From: Owenia fusiformis
Lineage: Eukaryota; Annelida; Polychaeta; Sabellida; Oweniidae
DNA length: 64,000 nucleotides
Assembly (NCBI GenBank): GCA_903813345.2
Contig: CAIIXF020000005.1
Span: 27,407,375 to 27,471,374 of the forward strand
Reading direction: 5' to 3'
Part shown: positions 1 to 13,200 of the stretch, piece after piece
How the letters are laid out: each line of letters begins with the position of its first letter
Position numbering within the stretch: position 1 is the first letter of the stretch
The notes under the pieces: generated by a model
What the model was told of the DNA's origin: nothing
The model's database searches: none
Seen by the model: the letters and a program-made list of their open reading frames with translations, nothing else
Translations under genes and position numbers: made by a program

Positions 1-1188
1 CCAATACCAATATCTTCACAGTAGGCAAATAACATCAAGGCCAACCGTTAGAGATACAGGTGGAGGTTTAACCTCTGCCGGGGGCACCTTCCAAATAATA
101 ATCAGATACAGTCTAAGTATGGGCAAAGTCCCATGCGTAGCCCCTGAAATCCGAGGAAGGGAGACTACTGATGATGTATCTTGGTAGCCAGTATTGATGA
201 GCACTTTGTGTTTTTTTTATGAACTAAAATACCATTGAATGGATTTGGTTCATATTTTACATGCTGCTGCCTAGGGACATAGGAGCTCTGCTCGAAAAGG
301 GATTTTCAAAATGGCCTAAATTTGAAAATGGCAGGCATTTTTCATAAAAGAATGTAACCTTTGATAACTCAAATACCAGTTGACGGATTTAGTTCAAATT
401 CTATATGCTGATGCCTCTAAGAGACAAAGAAGTTCTGCTCAAGAAGACATTTTCAAGATGGCCACTTAATTTCAAAATGGCTGCCATTTTTCGAAAAAAT
501 GAGATCTGCTTTAGAAGAAATTTCTAAGGCGTCAGCTGAATTTCAAAATGACTGCCATTTTTCATAAAAAAGGTAATCTTTGATAACTCAAATACCATTG
601 GACGGATTTACTTCAAATTTTATATACTGATGCCTAGAGATAAAGGAGCTCTGCTTGAGAATTTTCAAGGTGGCTGCTATTTATCGAAATCTCTGCTATT
701 TTTCATTAAACTTGTAATCCTTGATAACTCAAGTACCAGTTGACGGATTTGGATTAAATTGTATATTCTGATGCCTTGGGACTTAGGAGCTCTGCTAAAG
801 AAGAAATCTTAAGATGACAGCTGAAAATGGCAACCATGTTTCATTAAAACATAATCTTTGATAATTCAAATACCAGTGGATGGATTTGGCTCAACTTTTA
901 TATGGCCGCTATTTATTAAAACATGTTTTGTTCAGTGGGATTTGCTACTCCATGGAGTAGCTGTTTTTCTAGTTTAATATCTGGGGCTTAGTATGTATAC
1001 AAATGAAACAGAATGATATTGAGATTGCATTCTGGGAGCCAATCCTCCTTGTCTGAAAATCATTTTTAAGAAGATATGGAATCGGCATGATCAGAAAGAT
1101 CTCTGTTTTACTATAAATCTAATTTGAATACCTGCATGCTTTTCCTGTGTGATATGATATCCTACATTATGCTTTTTCATTATTACAG
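1..1188. repeat. Degenerate tandem repeat upstream of the GANP start exon
   Basis: No coding sequence is recognised here. From about 220 to 920 a degenerate unit recurs at about 221, 359, 579, 717 and 856. Each copy carries a core like 'gataactcaaatacca', then 'gctgatgcct', then 'aggagctctgct', and ends in a 'caagatggc' block. The spacing is close to 138 bp, with one longer interval. A related copy lies near 33690-33770, so this is an interspersed family rather than a local expansion. The stretch 930-1188 leads into a splice acceptor (acag at 1185-1188), so the GANP transcript probably begins further upstream. Confidence 0.6.
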
Positions 1189-1212
1189 GATATTGGCCTG
1201 CTAGAAGTTAAA

Positions 1213-4200
1213 ATGTTTGGAAACAATCAACAATCAAATCCATTTGGAGAGAAACCATCTAATGCATTCGGACAAGCACCAAATGCCACATCAACAACAA
1301 TGTTTGGGCAGCAAAGTGGCCAGCCTGATGCTTTTAAAAGTATGACATCAACAACTTCTACATTTGGAAGTACCCCCAGCCCATTTGGATCATCAAGTTC
1401 ATTTGGAACTGGGTCTTCTTCATTTGGACAAACTAGTCCTCCAGTACTTGGTGGATTTGGCACTACAACATCAGCATCAACTGCATTTGGTTCAACAGCT
1501 TCCACTCAAAGTGGGCTTGGTTCAAACACATCTGGCGCAAGTGCATTTGGTTCAACTGCATCAGCTCCAATGACATTTGGTTCAACTACTTCAACTGCAT
1601 TTGGTTCAAGTACATCTGCTCCAATGGCATTTGGTTCAATTACTCCAACTGCATTTGGTTCAACACCAGCTGCTGGAGTTAAGCTTGGTTCAACAACTTC
1701 AGCTCCCAGTAAATTTGGTTCAGCTACCTTTGCCTTTGGGCAGACATCAAAAGCTCCAAGTATATTTAGATCAACAGCCACAAACGAAGGTGCATTTAAT
1801 TCACCTGCATTTCCATTTTCTGCAGGACGTGCAAAACCATCAGCTTCAAATGCAACATCAGTACTATTTGGCGGAGAATCTAATGCATCAAAGACATTTG
1901 GTTCAACTAATGCTTCCTCTGGCACATTTGGTAGTTCACCATTAGGATTTGGGCCGGGAAGTACAACAGAAAGTTCAGGCTTTGGATCAAGTAGTGTTTC
2001 TTCTACTGCTAATGAATCTTCAAAGAAAGACACGAAAGATCAACAAAATGTGTTTGGATCAAAACAAACTTTACCTTTGTTCGAATCAAAAACAAAAAGT
2101 GTTTCAAATTCAAAAGCTACGTTTGGTACCACAGGAAATCAACCCACTGGGTTATTTGCGAAATCTACAACTGAACAAAAACCTTTAACTGCGGAATCTA
2201 ACACTGAACAGAACTTGTTTGGAAAATCATCAACATCTCAAAATCCCCAAATAAAGAAAAGCTATGTTAAACCAAAGGGAGTGTTTGGAATTAAAAGTGA
2301 CACTAAACCATCAAATGAAGGCCTGTTCGGCAAAAGTCACCCATCGGGATCTACTCAAGGTTTATTTGGAAAACCAGCATTAAAGTCTAATCCAGGTAAG
2401 GTGTGAAATAAACTATATCACTAATTCATTGATATCCAGTTACAATAGGGCTCTCGCCAGGCTTTTAGGCTGTGGTGAGCACCACACTCTATTTAGCTCC
2501 CTCCACAGCCTATTGGCAAACCATGACGGTTTCCACAGTCTTAACTCGACAGAATATACAATAATAGCATGTAAAAAGGATAAAACATAACATAAATATG
2601 ATTTATCACAATTGAACTGTTATTCTGAAGATGTTAGCACTACACCCTAAATATTTCCTGGTGAGAGCCCTGTACAACTAAGAATAAGATAGCATTGGAA
2701 TATGTCTTTGAGAGGTGACAATCCTAAAAGTAAATTAAAAAGGCTAAAGTTTTAGGGCAACAAAATTGATCAAATAATGAAATAACAGCAGCATGTATAT
2801 GAAACATGATCCACTATTTTTTGTTTACAGTTGTGTTTGTTTCAACAGCTGCAGATGAAGACGCAGATCCTGGTGTAGCTGTTGATGAAGAGAGAGAAAA
2901 CAACTCAAGTCCATCACGTCGTATGATGATAAAACGAAAACCAGTTGGTGAGCTTTACTGAAATACACTATCACATGAGTCAAGTTTTAAATGATGCAAT
3001 ACAGCCGAGAATGATTGTTGCATGACAAAGAATTACAGAAAAAAATGGTGGTTCAAAATATCTTCACATGCCCATTTCTTTTCAATATTAAGCGGTCATA
3101 TAAGTCCAAAATCCTCTGGGATATCATGTGCATTAAAATGTTGCCCAGAAAATATTACCTGAAGAGTTACATCAGTCTTGCATCACTCTTTTCATATGGA
3201 TTTTTGTTACTTTTTTTTGTTAATTTCAATTGATTTATTTCATGTCAAAATTCATCTTGGTATTGATTATCTGTTTCTGTTGATTTATTGTATTTCTAGG
3301 TCTATTTGGGAAGGCAGTTTCAAGTGCTATAGGAACTGATATAGCAAGAAGAAAGTCAACAGAAGCTGACAAAAGTAATTTTTATATTCATATTTATAAA
3401 GTTTTGTTTGCTAGTGCCTTCTGGTTTGATGTTGTGACTCTTTGAACCATGATCAAGTTTCCCAGTACATTTTATTCATACACATATGTTTATAGTGAAC
3501 TGTTATGTATTTACTTTCCAACTCTACCCACAGAGTTATTGAAATGGGGTTCTGACTAGAAGTTTATACTGCTCGGGTGCACCCCAGTTGTCCGAAACCC
3601 AGTTGTCCGAAACCCAGTTGTCCGAAACCCAGTTGTCCGAAACCCAGTTGTCCGAAACCCAGTTGTCCGAAAAATTTAGTCATAATTTACCAGATAACGG
3701 GGGACGCACCTCAAGCCAGTTTCATGTCATGTATTTGGCAAAATTAATGGCATGGACGCATTCTGATGTATAGATCTCTCTCTCACTTTGAATTGCATCC
3801 ATTACACGGCGTTACCAGAATGACAGGAACGGGGGATTTATTTTACATTGTGATTCTAAAAAAGGTCATCAAAACACAATATATATTACGAAACAGTTGA
3901 TCTTATCTTATTCAATATATTTTATATAGGCAAAATAAAATGAAACATTTTGAAACCGATAAAATAAGTTAACGCATAAAACTTTAAGAATAAACAGTAC
4001 ACATATTACGTTGTCAAAATGTTTCGTCGCATTTAATTTCTTAGTCTCTGTCTCTTATCAAATCGTAAAATGTAAAAGAACAAAACATTCTAAACGTAAT
4101 CACTTGGGATTAACTGGAAACGAAGACAGGCTGTCCTCGTATCAAATTGGATGTTCTCCCATTCGCAAGAAGTTTCATTTTCGCCATGTACTCACTTCAT

Positions 4201-7200
4201 CTTTTTGAATTTAATCTCTATTTCTCGAACAGAGTACCTAAATGAAGAATAATTTTTGGTTTCAAAAGATGTACACGTCAACTTTACTCAATAAATGCCC
4301 ACTGGCTTGGGAAAACTATTTCCCTTTTATGAACGCCCATCACACATTGGAAAAATGTTGTTCCCTCTCAAAAAGCCCCATGGGGCATAAAGAAAATTGG
4401 TTTAAAAATTGTAGACCCCTATGTATGTTAATATGTAAACGCCACTTTGCAATGAGAATAGCATAATTTAACTTTGTTTATTTGAAGATCTGTATCACCT
4501 GTATTTTTATCTTTCGACAGTTTTTATTAGGCTAAATACTAGCTTCACGATCACTTTTCATTTGATATTACATCCTAGCACTATGAATAACATTTATAAA
4601 TTGCCCTGATGTAAATAAAATGAAAAAAGTATTATTTATCAACAGAAATTTAAAATTCACCGGGCGGCTGCCGTGGGAAATGTGACTGCAAAAGTATGAG
4701 AGCGCAGAATTTCTACGGCGAGCGTGGAAAAGCTATTGGCCGCAGAAATGATAGACCGCACGGTGGCCGTTGGAAATGTGACTGGGGTGTAACTCCCACA
4801 AATCGGGGACACATATGCAATCCACGTTATTCTTCAGGAACAGAAAATGAAAACCAATGATAAAATAAAAAATTGCATTTTGAATCCGACTGAGTCCTAT
4901 TGATCCTCATAAATTACCCCCTACTCATACCAAGTTAAAATGTGCCCATCGTGCGCCTAATGCTAATGGCGCTGTCACACTTGTCGTGTCCCGTCCCGTC
5001 TCTCAACGTACAAAGCATTCAGGCCAAAATTTAAGGAATAAGCTATAGTGAGCTGTTTCAGAACGCCGTCTGAAACGCGTTCTGATTCTGAACCCACTGT
5101 ATTCATTGGACGGTTGGAGGTCGTCCATGCTTACACTTTCAGTATCTGACCCTATTATCACACCAAACTAGTTCTCACTATGCTCTCGAGAACGGGCTTA
5201 AACTGTATGGACGGATTAGAAGTACTTAGAACCGTTTGGGGTCTACTTACTACCCTTTCACGCGGTCTTCGACCGTTAATTGGAATTTTTGACCTACCAG
5301 ATGCTTGAAAATCAAGGATTGCGAGTCTGATACTGCACCTTTTTTCTTCCATTAAACCATTAAAAGCAAAACAAAATTGCACTTCTGTCAGTGCATTACT
5401 TTATTGTAAAGAGTCTCTCGTTCTAGCAGCGTTTTGGTCCACACTCCCCAGCTGTTAGAAGGCCTTCTTACAGCTGGGGACCAAAATTACGCTGGAAGTA
5501 GGAACTCTGTTTAAGATAATGACGTACCACCAGAAAGAGATTTTTGTCATGCTTTGAATGGAACAAGTTTGAAGAAAAACGGTGCAGTATGAGACTCGTA
5601 ATCCTTGATTTTCAAATATCCGGTACGTCAAAAATTCAAATTAACGGTCGAAGTTAGGACCGCGTGGCAATTATATCGAGTGACAATGTACTAACGACGA
5701 ACAGGACGTGGGGCAAAGGTTGAACTGTCTCAGAATGTATTGGGAACGAGGTAGAAATAAAGAATTCATATGAACGAGTCATGCAAGATACTAAAGAGAT
5801 ACAAATGCATTTTGATACTCAGTTTTTGGGCAATTAAAACTCCCTGTCTGCATTGAGTAGTTATTTATTGTCCGGTGTATAATTTTTAAACATTATCCTA
5901 ATTTTTCACAAAACTTTTTTTGATTCTGCAATAGTTAATGGTTGACATCTATGGCACACTAAAAACGAATTTTTTTTATGCAGGGTACGTACATGATACA
6001 GATCAAATCTTGGCTCTACTACAAACTATTACACACTTACTTCAACAGTTCAATATATCGCAAAAACACAGTTTTGATTTTGAACAATATCACCAATGGG
6101 AGAAATTCTTAAATCTAAATGTTTGGAAAGGAATACGTTTCTACTAAAACATACAAACCTCTTATATTATGATGAAAAAAGGATAGACATCTGATATGTA
6201 TATATGCCACATATATAAGTTATACGAAATGAGCATATTTTATTGATTTATCGAAAATTTGGACGAAATCTTAACAATGGGTGGTACTGAACAACCAAAA
6301 TCTTCTTTTTAGATATTTTTCAGGGTAGAAATATTATCAATTGATATTGGAAAACATAATTAACCATATTTTATTGAGAAAAGGGAATGAAAAAAATCAT
6401 CAAATGAATATAATTGTCACGGACGTCCATACGTTATTCTAATGAGATAGATGTTCCTTTCGCCAGAATATTCTCTCCGACTGTGATAATTGTCTAAAAT
6501 GTTGGCGGCAGTCTTGAATTTTCAACAAGAAGGAGTGTGATTCGTCCTGGACAATGCGGTTCAAAATTTGTAGAATGTCCATATACACTGTAAGTCTATG
6601 TGCCGAGAATCTAGTAAGAATATATATATGATCGTGAACTTTCGGACCCATTATTGACCGGGCTAACCGATGTCAACGTGATACCAATGTTATCCTGTCC
6701 TGATTCACGAGGTTGCGACAAGATTCGTTACTAAGAAATTTAATTTTTTAATTTTCGGAGAACTGGGTTTCGGAGAACTGGGTTTCGGAAAAATGGGTTT
6801 CGGAAAACTGGGTTTCGGACAACTGGGTTTCGGACAACTGGGTTTCGGAGAACTGGGTTTCGGACAACTGGGTTGACCCCATACTGCTCACCACCAAAAA
6901 GTGGTGACATATTGTTATGGTCTCCATTTTTTTGTAGCGGCGGTTGGCAATTGGCATCTGTAACAAATTCTTGCGTCTGTAACAAATTCTTAACTTCCAA
7001 TAACAAATACTGTTTATACTGACTTCAGCTTTTTTTCAAAATCATCTACAAGTTATCAGAAGTTCAAATCTGACTTTAGATTTTAGATTTGACCTTCATT
7101 GACTTTTTCAAGGTCAAAAAAAGGTCAAAAAGGTCATTTTTCAGCTTGCTTCAACATTTCTTTCAAAATCATCTACAAGTTATCAGAAGTTCAAATCTGA

Positions 7201-10200
7201 CTATAGATTTGACCTTCAATGACATTCTCAAGGTCAAAAAAGATTTGACCTTCAATGACCTTCTCAAGGTCAAAAAGGTTATTTATCAACTTGCTTCAAA
7301 TTGACCAATTTTTTTTCAAAATCATCCAAATCTGATTTAAGATTGAACTAATAATACTAGAGCAACTAGATGGTGACATTTTGTCATGCCTTGTCACATA
7401 CTGTTATAGTCTCTGACTTTTTTGGTGGCAGTTGGTGTTTGACAATTGATGTTTGTGTTTAATGGTTGATGCTCGATGGTTGGCACTCAACATGCATCTA
7501 TGACAAATGACAGGTGGTGACATTTTGCATATTAATGCCTTGATTTAAAGTATTTTGATGCCTCTGTTTCAGATTTATATTTTAAATGTTCTTATGTTCT
7601 CATTGAAGGAGCCTTGAAACCTACATCCAGGCGTTTATCCAGTGAAGATATCAGTAACAGTTTATCAATTAGTTGTAAGCCAATCCCAGAGGAGTATAAC
7701 ACAAAGGAAATCCTGAAGCGACATTTTCAACGATTTGGAAAGGTCACACGTGTGTTTCCAAATCCTAAGGAACAAAAAGCGATAATACATTTTGAAAATC
7801 ATGTAAGTTTCTTGTTCTTTCTCGTTTCATTTTAATTTAAGAAACTACTATGTCATTGGAATAATCCCCTTGTACATTTTTTGTCAGACATGTTACTATT
7901 TTAATTTCAGAACATCGGATGTTTATCTCAACATTTTGTTTTGTTTTTAACACTTATTAACATATAACGTTAATTTCAGAATATGCATTATATGATGTGT
8001 GATTTCATGAGATTAATAAACATGGACTCATTTCACACATTTTAAAACATAATTCGAACTCATTGGACATGTCAAAATTAGAGCAATGAAAATTCTGTAA
8101 CAGGCAAATACCAACATCACAAACAATCATTCGACGACATTCAGAGATAATATAATGTTGAATGCCTCTTAAGAAGTGGTCACATATTGTTATAGTCTCC
8201 AACATTTTTCTTGATGGTGTTCGACAGTCACCGTTTGGTGTTTGGTATTCGTCGGTGTTTGGTATCTTTAATAAATGACAGGTGGTGGAATTTTTAATGT
8301 TAATGAATTTTATAAATTTTATTATCCTTATTAGGAAGCCGCTGCAGAGGCAAAAAGGAATGGACATGAATTAAAACCTGGCTTACCAAAAATGACTATA
8401 TTCTGGAGACCAAGTAAAAAAGCATTGAGTAAGTTTCCGGAAAATTTCTTATTCATCAAGCAGTTTTAATTCTTAATATATACTGGTCGACATTAGTTAT
8501 TAATGTAAAATGAATATACAATTATTATTGATTTCTACAATTTCTTGAAGTAAGTTTACCCACTTCATGTTTTAGACCTAGTTGAGTCAAATCCCTCTCA
8601 AGCATACCTTAAACTATTTTGTCGAGAATATGAAAATATTTTTTCTGAGAATATTACTTTAAATCATGTCACCATCAGAAGTGGTGACGTATTGTTAAAG
8701 TCTCCAACTTTTTTTGGTGCTGTTTGGCGGTTGGTGTTTGATGGTCAGCGTTCAGTGGTTGATGTCTGTAACAAATGGCAGGTGATGACATTTTGCATGT
8801 TAATGTCTTGTTTTTAAATGTTACAGAGTCAACGTTTTCCAAAGATGTGAGTGATGAGTTGTCGAGTATGGCTGGGGCAGACTTTGATAGTGCAGGGCCA
8901 AAGCTTCCTGTGAGACCTAAAGGTGAGACAGTATTTTTTAACTGAAAAATTGAAAATGTTTGATACCCAGTGTTTCTCTTAGGCGACCACGGGACAAATT
9001 TGGTGATGTAGGGTTTGGACTGATTGAGTTTTATTAAGTAGCCAGTCTACAAGTCTTGATGCTCATCTATTAAACATTTTTGACTCCACGTTTGGTTCGA
9101 TCATTGTCTGAAATCTCATTATATCTACGGTAAAACCTTGAAATTCTGAAAATTATTTTTTTTGTAAAATTGGCAGCACGGGGGATGTTTATGTATCTAC
9201 TGTTCTCCGATAAGTTGAGCAGACTCTTGGGTAATAACCTCGATTTTATCATCGCGGGAGGGTATGTTTATCTTTCTGTTTCATTGCAAAATCTGATCAC
9301 CAATTGGTTGGTCAATTTTGTTATATATTGGAGTGATTTTGAGATTGACCCATGATTGTCACGCCTGTTTATAGGGCTATTGTGAAACCGTATTCGTAAG
9401 CAAGCGGACCTCATGGTGAGCCATGAGTGATGCCACGTGACTTCTATTTGATTGACCAATCCAAAATTCTCAGAATTATGTGCATACGCATTGAGTTTCA
9501 CTTGAATTCATGCTGAGCAGCTGATTCAGCTGAAGGTTCGACTTTACAATCTCTATATATGACCTAGACGATGAATGGTTAGAATTAGACAGAAATCTTA
9601 ACCAGTGCAGTGTTAACTGTGAAACTGCATTCAATGTAAATATTAAAAGTGAAGCAATTTTTCTGATATTTCTCACATCAAATGGCAGCCATCTTGTTTT
9701 GTCACCCTTATTTGTCATGCTAAAATTATTCCAAGCTCTTGTTATCAAAATGGCGGGAAATTAAAATCGTTGAAAAATCTAAACAGCCCTAAATATATTA
9801 AACTGTATGCTCATTTAGTCAACCTCATTCTTAATGCATTAGATAAATATATCTTTGATACCTTGCCACTATAAATGTTAGTGGGGTTACTACCCAACAA
9901 AATAACTCATTTATTGTTTTTTTATTTATTTGTTATTTTTCATTAGCTACACAATTTGTGTATTGTCAAAAGTTTTCAATAAATACACCATAATTTCACC
10001 ACTGAGTATACATAGTATGAATTGTCAAAGGTTTCAATATTATAAATAAGCTCTTCATTATAGCTTCATGTATTTCATTTTAAATCAAACTACAAAGTTT
10101 TCAAAATATAACTGAATGTCAAAGTTCACAAGGATTTTTGTCAGATTTCTAAATGTAGAGACTCAATCCACTATGCAACTGGTTTAGTCTCGAACCCTAC

Positions 10201-13200
10201 AGAATATATTCTACATGTTAGTATGTTGAATGAGAGTGAGTCTCCATCTGATAGTTTCCTAGGTGATTCGGTCTGCCATATATAAGCACCTGGGTAGCCT
10301 GGGTTACCTGTGTGGCACACATCATATGGTATGGGCACTGGAAAGTTAGGCTGATGAAATCCTATGACGTCCCCTGCCTCAACCTAAAATACGCAATCCA
10401 CATATTTGGTAACAAAACAATGATAATTGTTGTACATGTATATTTATTGCATTGAGGTGCTATATTGTTCCTGTGTCAATATTAGCCTATATATGCATCT
10501 GTCCTTGATAAGTTTTTATGTCACTACCACAAGTGTTGACATATTGTTATAGTCTCCAACTGATGTTTGGCATCTGGTGGTTGGTGTTTGATGTTTGGGG
10601 GTTGGTGTCTGTAACAAATGGCAGGTGGTGACATTTTGCATGGTAATGCCCTGTTGTATTTTTATGAAGAAATTTATGGGAGAACACAACACTGCATACT
10701 TGTATTGTATATAGGGTGAAAATTGACCATAATTTCTATATTGGTTTGTTTGAATAACTATTCAAACAATACAAATCAATTTCTCTGTATAGGGATCAAT
10801 AGAACTGCATTTCACATACACAAAGGAGCATATTTTACCCGTGCAGGTGTCCAATAATGTCAATATTGTCAGCATTATGATTACAATACACTTGGAAGGT
10901 TATATCTACCAGCTTAATAGTTGAAGATATAAATTAATATTGCTTCATTACAGAGATTTGAAAATGAGGATAATATAAGAAAACAGATTGGATGTTCACT
11001 GCTAGAAAGTAAATATAAATGTCTGGGGAGAACAATAACTGACTTCAGTCTGATTTTGCCACTCATTTCCCATTTGATGAATTGAAAGAAAATAGTGATG
11101 ATAAAAGATAAGGTTATATTTTGAATTTGATTAACCATGGATTATGCCATGCTATGGCAGGCCTCACGGCTAGGAGATACAAATGTGCTGAAAAATATTT
11201 TGAAAAAGGATATTGATATTGATAAACCTGATGAGAATGATCCAAGAAACTGTTCAGCCTTGTTTCTTGCAATTGCCCAAGAGCACAAAGAATGTGTGAA
11301 ATTGTTGATTGATAATGGTGCAGATGTTAACATGAAGGATGCTTTTGAGATGACCCCATTGAAATATGCCTCTTCAAACAGACTTAAGGATTGTACAGTG
11401 CTTCTTTTAGATAATGGAGCTGATGTAAATGATACTAGCTCAGATGGAATGACACCGTTGATGACATTTTCATATTTTGGTAACCATGATGGCATGAGAG
11501 CTCTCCTCAATAGAGGAGCAAATATTGACTTGATTGACAGTTCAGGTTATACAGCATTACTTCATGCAGTTCAACATGGACATTCAAAATGTGTTAAAAC
11601 ATTGATTAAACACAATGCTAATATGCATATTGCAAACGATCATGGTGTTACTGCTTTGTTGTTAGCTGCTATGAATGGTGACCATGAATCACTAAAAGTT
11701 ATTCTAGATCAAAACATCAACCCTAACATCAGTGATGCAGAAGGCAATACTGCTCTGATGCTTGCAGCTGAAAGTGAATCCCCAGAGTGTATAGAAGAAC
11801 TGATCAAATATGGAGCACACATAAATGTTATGAACAGTCACATGAAAAATGCATTTACCCTTGCATTACAGAGTAAAAGAGTTGATAATATTAAATTGCT
11901 TCTCAAACATGGTGCTTGGTTCAGAATGTCTAATCAAAGACACTCTCTGAACAATACTAAATCTAATATTAATGAAAAGGCTGTTGCTATAAGTATGTCT
12001 CTTGGACATATTGCACGAATGACAGTACGGAGATTATTGAATCAAAGACAGTGTCACAGTTGTAATGCTTTTCCCCTTATTGCGAATGTAAGTGAAAATT
12101 CTGATGAACAAGATGATTCTATTGAAGCAGAAATTGAGAAAGTTGAAACTCGTCATTATGATGATTTAACAGATACCTGTAGCTCATTTTATGCAAATGT
12201 GCGGAAATTACAACTTCCAACGAAATTAAAGGATCTCGTTCTGTGTAAAGATTTGTTTTCAATCATTGAAACTGAAATGTCAACAGATTAAATAATCTTT
12301 ATCTTCTTGGCCTTCATATGATATAAGTTATTTAAAGCTTGAAAACTAAATTTTTAAGATGCATATGTAATAAAATCTCAATCCTCAGTTTGATTTACCT
12401 GAATCTGTGATGCAAGATCAACAGAATATACTGCTGTGCGGCGAATCTCTGTTACGACTTCATTTTGACCAATTAGAGAGAAGGTATCCCCTGCTCCAGG
12501 ACGCCAAACTTGCATGAAGACAGTAGATTCTAATTCAGAGTACACGAACCATCCAGTTATCTTGCCAGGATGTTCAATTTTCAAATTATCACTCCTTTCC
12601 AGAGTGATGGTGTTCAAATTGTCACGATATTCACGAGGCACCAATTCATTCGATAAAGTACGAGCTATTTCTCCTTTACCTATATCATAATATTCACCAT
12701 TAGGCATATTTACTAGCAGTTTGTTAAAACTGTATTTGAAGGAGATATGAAATATATCACTTATTACTACAGATTATGTGCAATAATGTGTCTTTATGTC
12801 ATCTTTGGACGCACCAGTCTTCTCTGCGCGTTCATCAACTGACGGGAGCCAAGTGAACAAAAATGAATTATGTGCAGTTCAGCTGAATAGTCATAAAGAA
12901 ATAATATGCTTTGTTTAATTTTACATAATTTAGTTTTTTTATATAAACACATGAAAACAAATGATTATAATTCTTTATTATCATGGTGACTATCCAGGCC
13001 CTGTATATTGCGAGCAAGTTCTCGCTGACATCGTGAGCAATGAGCTCATGTTAGAAGCGGGGCCTTGAGAGATATGATGCTCATTGCACATGATGTCAGC
13101 AGGGCATGGCTAGTCCCCTTGGTTATGTTGCCTTCAATGCCTCACCTTTACATGTTGGTAAATGAGTAGGTATCAGTTGAGGTTCATAGTTAAGCCTGCC

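Noticed and set aside
1227-2033. Long antisense and shifted-frame ORFs over the FG exon
   Set aside because: Compositional shadows of the FG-repeat coding sequence.
3588-3773. ORF of repeated SETQL pentapeptides
   Set aside because: It is a translation of the 15-bp tandem array of the foldback element; the inverse array gives the same pattern on the other strand.
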